The notes beneath the pieces were generated by a model. It was given only the letters and a program-made list of their open reading frames with translations. It searched no databases and was not told where the DNA came from. DNA of 64,000 bases from Paenibacillus_E violae (GTDB lineage: Bacteria; Bacillota; Bacilli; Paenibacillales; NBRC-103111). Position numbers and translations under genes: made by a program. Position 1 is the first letter of the stretch. Each line of letters opens with the position of its first letter. Location of the stretch: assembly GCF_032461945.1 (NCBI RefSeq), contig NZ_JAWCUD010000001.1, forward strand, positions 868,001 to 932,000. Direction: 5' to 3'. Positions 62,214-64,000 of the stretch are shown piece after piece.

Positions 62214-63020
62214 TTAATGACTGCTTACTTTTTCGCTTCTTCTTTTCAACCACTCGAGTGTTAACAAAATAGTAATCGAGATGAGTCCGAGCACAAAAGC
62301 GACACTGTTCGCTGCAACGAGCTGGAACTGCTCGGCATCTTGATACACGAGTGTAGTAGCTGTCTGCGTTTGGTTGATGATATTGCCTGAGACAACTAAG
62401 ATAGAGCCGAATTCTCCAAGCGATCTTGCAATGGTTAAAATGAGACCGTAAACGACGCCCCAGCGAATACCTGGCCATGTGATTTGAAAGAAGGTACGCC
62501 ATGGACCAGCGCCAAGCGTAGCTGAAGCTTCTTCGGATTGGGTACCGATTTCTTCAAGCAATGGAACGACTTCACGAACCATAAGAGGAAATGTAATGAA
62601 CATCGTAGCAAGAATCATACCGGGAATAGCGTACACAATTTTCATGTTATGATCTTCCAAGAATGCGCCTAATGCCGTATTTGGCCCGAAAAGCAAGATA
62701 ACCATTAAACCGACGATAACCGGTGATACGGCAAAAGGTAAATCAATCAGAGCATTGATGACTGGTTTCAGCCAGCGGGAGATCCAGGAACCTCTAACGA
62801 TTTCTAGCGAAACGTAAACACCAACAATTGTATTTAGAACAGTAACGATAAGGACAATAATGAAAGAGATTTTCAAAGCGTGCAGAGCTTCAGGTCTTAC
62901 AAGTGCATTAATAAAGGATTGTGGACCTTCTTCAAAAGCGCCAAAGGTAATGCCCAGGAACGGCAGCATAATTAATAGAAAAATGACAAGAAACGAAATG
63001 CTGATCAAAATTTTTCTCAT
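62214..63020 (-). CDS. cysW: Sulfate ABC importer permease CysW
   Basis: 268 residues from ATG 63020, eight bases after GAAAGGGG; it overlaps the cysT stop by four bases. Six membrane spans and the EAA loop EEASATLGAGPWRTFFQITWPGI, where CysA docks. Pairs with CysT as a heterodimer. Confidence 0.92.
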   Translation of the reverse strand: MRKILISISFLVIFLLIMLPFLGITFGAFEEGPQSFINALVRPEALHALKISFIIVLIVTVLNTIVGVYVSLEIVRGSWISRWLKPVINALIDLPFAVSPVIVGLMVILLFGPNTALGAFLEDHNMKIVYAIPGMILATMFITFPLMVREVVPLLEEIGTQSEEASATLGAGPWRTFFQITWPGIRWGVVYGLILTIARSLGEFGSILVVSGNIINQTQTATTLVYQDAEQFQLVAANSVAFVLGLISITILLTLEWLKRRSEKVSSH

Positions 63021-63823
63021 GCCAGGCGCCCCTTTCCACGTGTCAATACATTGATGATCCATAGAATGAGGAGTGACAATGTAAGGAGCACAAGAGAAAT
63101 AGCGGCTGCGCCTTCGGGATTATAGTTCTGCGTCTCACCGTATATATAGACCGAAGCAACCATCGTTTTCCCCGGTAAATTTCCGGAAATCAGTGAAATG
63201 GCGCCAAACTCGGCTAGTGATCGAGAAAAGGCAAGCATGCTGCCGGCAAGAATACCCGGTACAATAGCTGGAAAAACAATTCGGCAGAAGGTATAGAACC
63301 TGCTGGCGCCGAGTGTGAAGCTGGCTTGTTCTTCGGCGGGATCAATTTGCTCTAGCAAAGGCTGGACGGTTCGAATTACGAAAGGGAATGTGACGAATAC
63401 CAAACCGATCACAATGGCTGTCTGATTGTAGAGCAGCTTAATGCCGGCGTGATCGAGCCAGACGCCCAGCGGACTAGAGGGTCCAAGCAAGGTTAGAAAC
63501 ATGAGTCCAGCCACGGAGGTTGGCAACGAGAAGGGAAGGTCGACCATACTGTTCAAAATGCTCTTGCCTCGGAATGTATATCTTACAAGAACATAAGCAA
63601 TGATGGTGCCTACTATTGCCTGAATAATCGTTGATACAATACTGAGTTTGACTGTTAGTAAAATGGACTTCCAGGCTAGTGGTCCTGTTACTTCTTGCCA
63701 AAAGGGCTCCCAACCTAAGGAAAAACCTTTGAAATAGATGGAGCCAATCGGGATGAGCAGTAGCACAATCAGATAGCCAATAAGCACAGATCGAACCGTA
63801 GCTTTAAACACCTTGTTAATCAC
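63017..63823 (-). CDS. cysT: Sulfate ABC importer permease CysT
   Basis: 268 residues from GTG 63823, seven bases after GGGTGG on the minus strand; ATG 63850 is in frame but has no ribosome site. Six spans and an EAA loop EEQASFTLGASRFYTFCRIVFPAI. First gene of the order cysT-cysW-cysA-binding protein. Confidence 0.9.
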   Translation of the reverse strand: MINKVFKATVRSVLIGYLIVLLLIPIGSIYFKGFSLGWEPFWQEVTGPLAWKSILLTVKLSIVSTIIQAIVGTIIAYVLVRYTFRGKSILNSMVDLPFSLPTSVAGLMFLTLLGPSSPLGVWLDHAGIKLLYNQTAIVIGLVFVTFPFVIRTVQPLLEQIDPAEEQASFTLGASRFYTFCRIVFPAIVPGILAGSMLAFSRSLAEFGAISLISGNLPGKTMVASVYIYGETQNYNPEGAAAISLVLLTLSLLILWIINVLTRGKGRLA

Positions 63824-63877
63824 ATTACACCACCCATTGATATTAATCATAGTGCTTTACTCGGAATATTTAAATTG

Positions 63878-63907
63878 ACTATAACAGCGCGTGGTCGAAT
63901 TTGTCAA
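63878..63907 (-). promoter_or_regulatory. Promoter of sulfate operon
   Basis: On the minus strand, a perfect TTGACA (63902-63907), 18-base spacer and TATAGT (63878-63883). The leader to GTG 63823 would be about 48 bases, too short for an S-box riboswitch; control by a protein such as a CymR-type repressor is more likely. Confidence 0.7.
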
Positions 63908-64000
63908 TATACCTATTTCCGATATTTATGGATTTATTCAAAAAAAATTATAATTCACTCAAAGGTACAAGGATCTAAATTTGACATTAGATGAAAGGAT

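Noticed and set aside
63824..64000. S-box (SAM) riboswitch before the sulfate operon
   Set aside because: The leader from the visible promoter is about 48 bases, too short, and no S-box core or terminator is seen.
1..64000. CRISPR arrays, tRNA or rRNA genes, insertion sequences, phage genes
   Set aside because: I looked for repeats with spacers, cloverleaf ends and transposase or integrase motifs, and found none that I could support.

Overview
The window looks like chromosome of a low-to-mid GC, endospore-forming Firmicute, most likely Paenibacillus or a close relative. The grounds are strong AGGAGG ribosome binding sites, many TTG and GTG starts, Bacillus-type genes (mrfAB, kapB, a YhcN/YlaJ-type sporulation lipoprotein, YlmA- and YkpA-type ABC proteins), and pilus machinery without any secretin. 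I see no rRNA, tRNA, CRISPR array, transposase or prophage gene. All assignments come from reading the sequence; no database search was run.

Region 1 (1-2978) is a three-gene run: an OlsB-like GNAT acyltransferase, an LpxL/HtrB-like acyltransferase that lacks the usual catalytic acid, and a YdjM-family membrane hydrolase, closed by a terminator. Region 2 (3000-19680) is a type IV pilus locus in two blocks. Block one carries two minor pilins and a large PilX-like protein. Block two carries pilB, pilT, pilC, the major pilin, pilD, a pilM-pilN fusion and pilO. Between them, on the opposite strand, lies a 1858-residue secreted Ig-repeat protein, and the gap in front of pilB holds a perfect palindrome, a Spo0A-box match and a promoter.

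Region 3 (19680-28390) holds a nitroreductase and a small orphan gene. It continues with a DNA-repair run: the helicase and nuclease pair mrfA and mrfB behind a promoter that contains a LexA-like box, an Fpg/Nei-type glycosylase, and endonuclease IV. A cREC-domain protein, a YlmA-like ATPase and an RlmM-like methyltransferase follow.

Region 4 (28400-41330) is a Tad/Flp pilus locus bracketed by signalling proteins. A Ser/Thr kinase with a degenerate ParA-like tail stands upstream and an FHA-domain membrane protein closes it. Between them are a thioesterase, a leader with a strong terminator, a 30-codon membrane peptide, TadZ, TadA, TadB, TadC, Flp, three TadE/TadG-like proteins and a TadV peptidase. 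Two genes here appear to begin at AUC and AUU. This locus is the strongest candidate for a little-described system: a Tad apparatus under phosphothreonine control.

Region 5 (41400-53860) carries three ABC-F ATPases, a Dabb protein, an M42 aminopeptidase, a candidate structured RNA, a thioredoxin, kapB, a Gfo/Idh/MocA oxidoreductase, a TRIC-type channel, several small unknowns and a sporulation lipoprotein. Region 6 (53900-59970) has a MoxR ATPase with its VWA partner, purT, a second thioesterase, a small membrane protein and an AIM24-family protein. Region 7 (59974-63907) is a complete sulfate importer operon on the minus strand.
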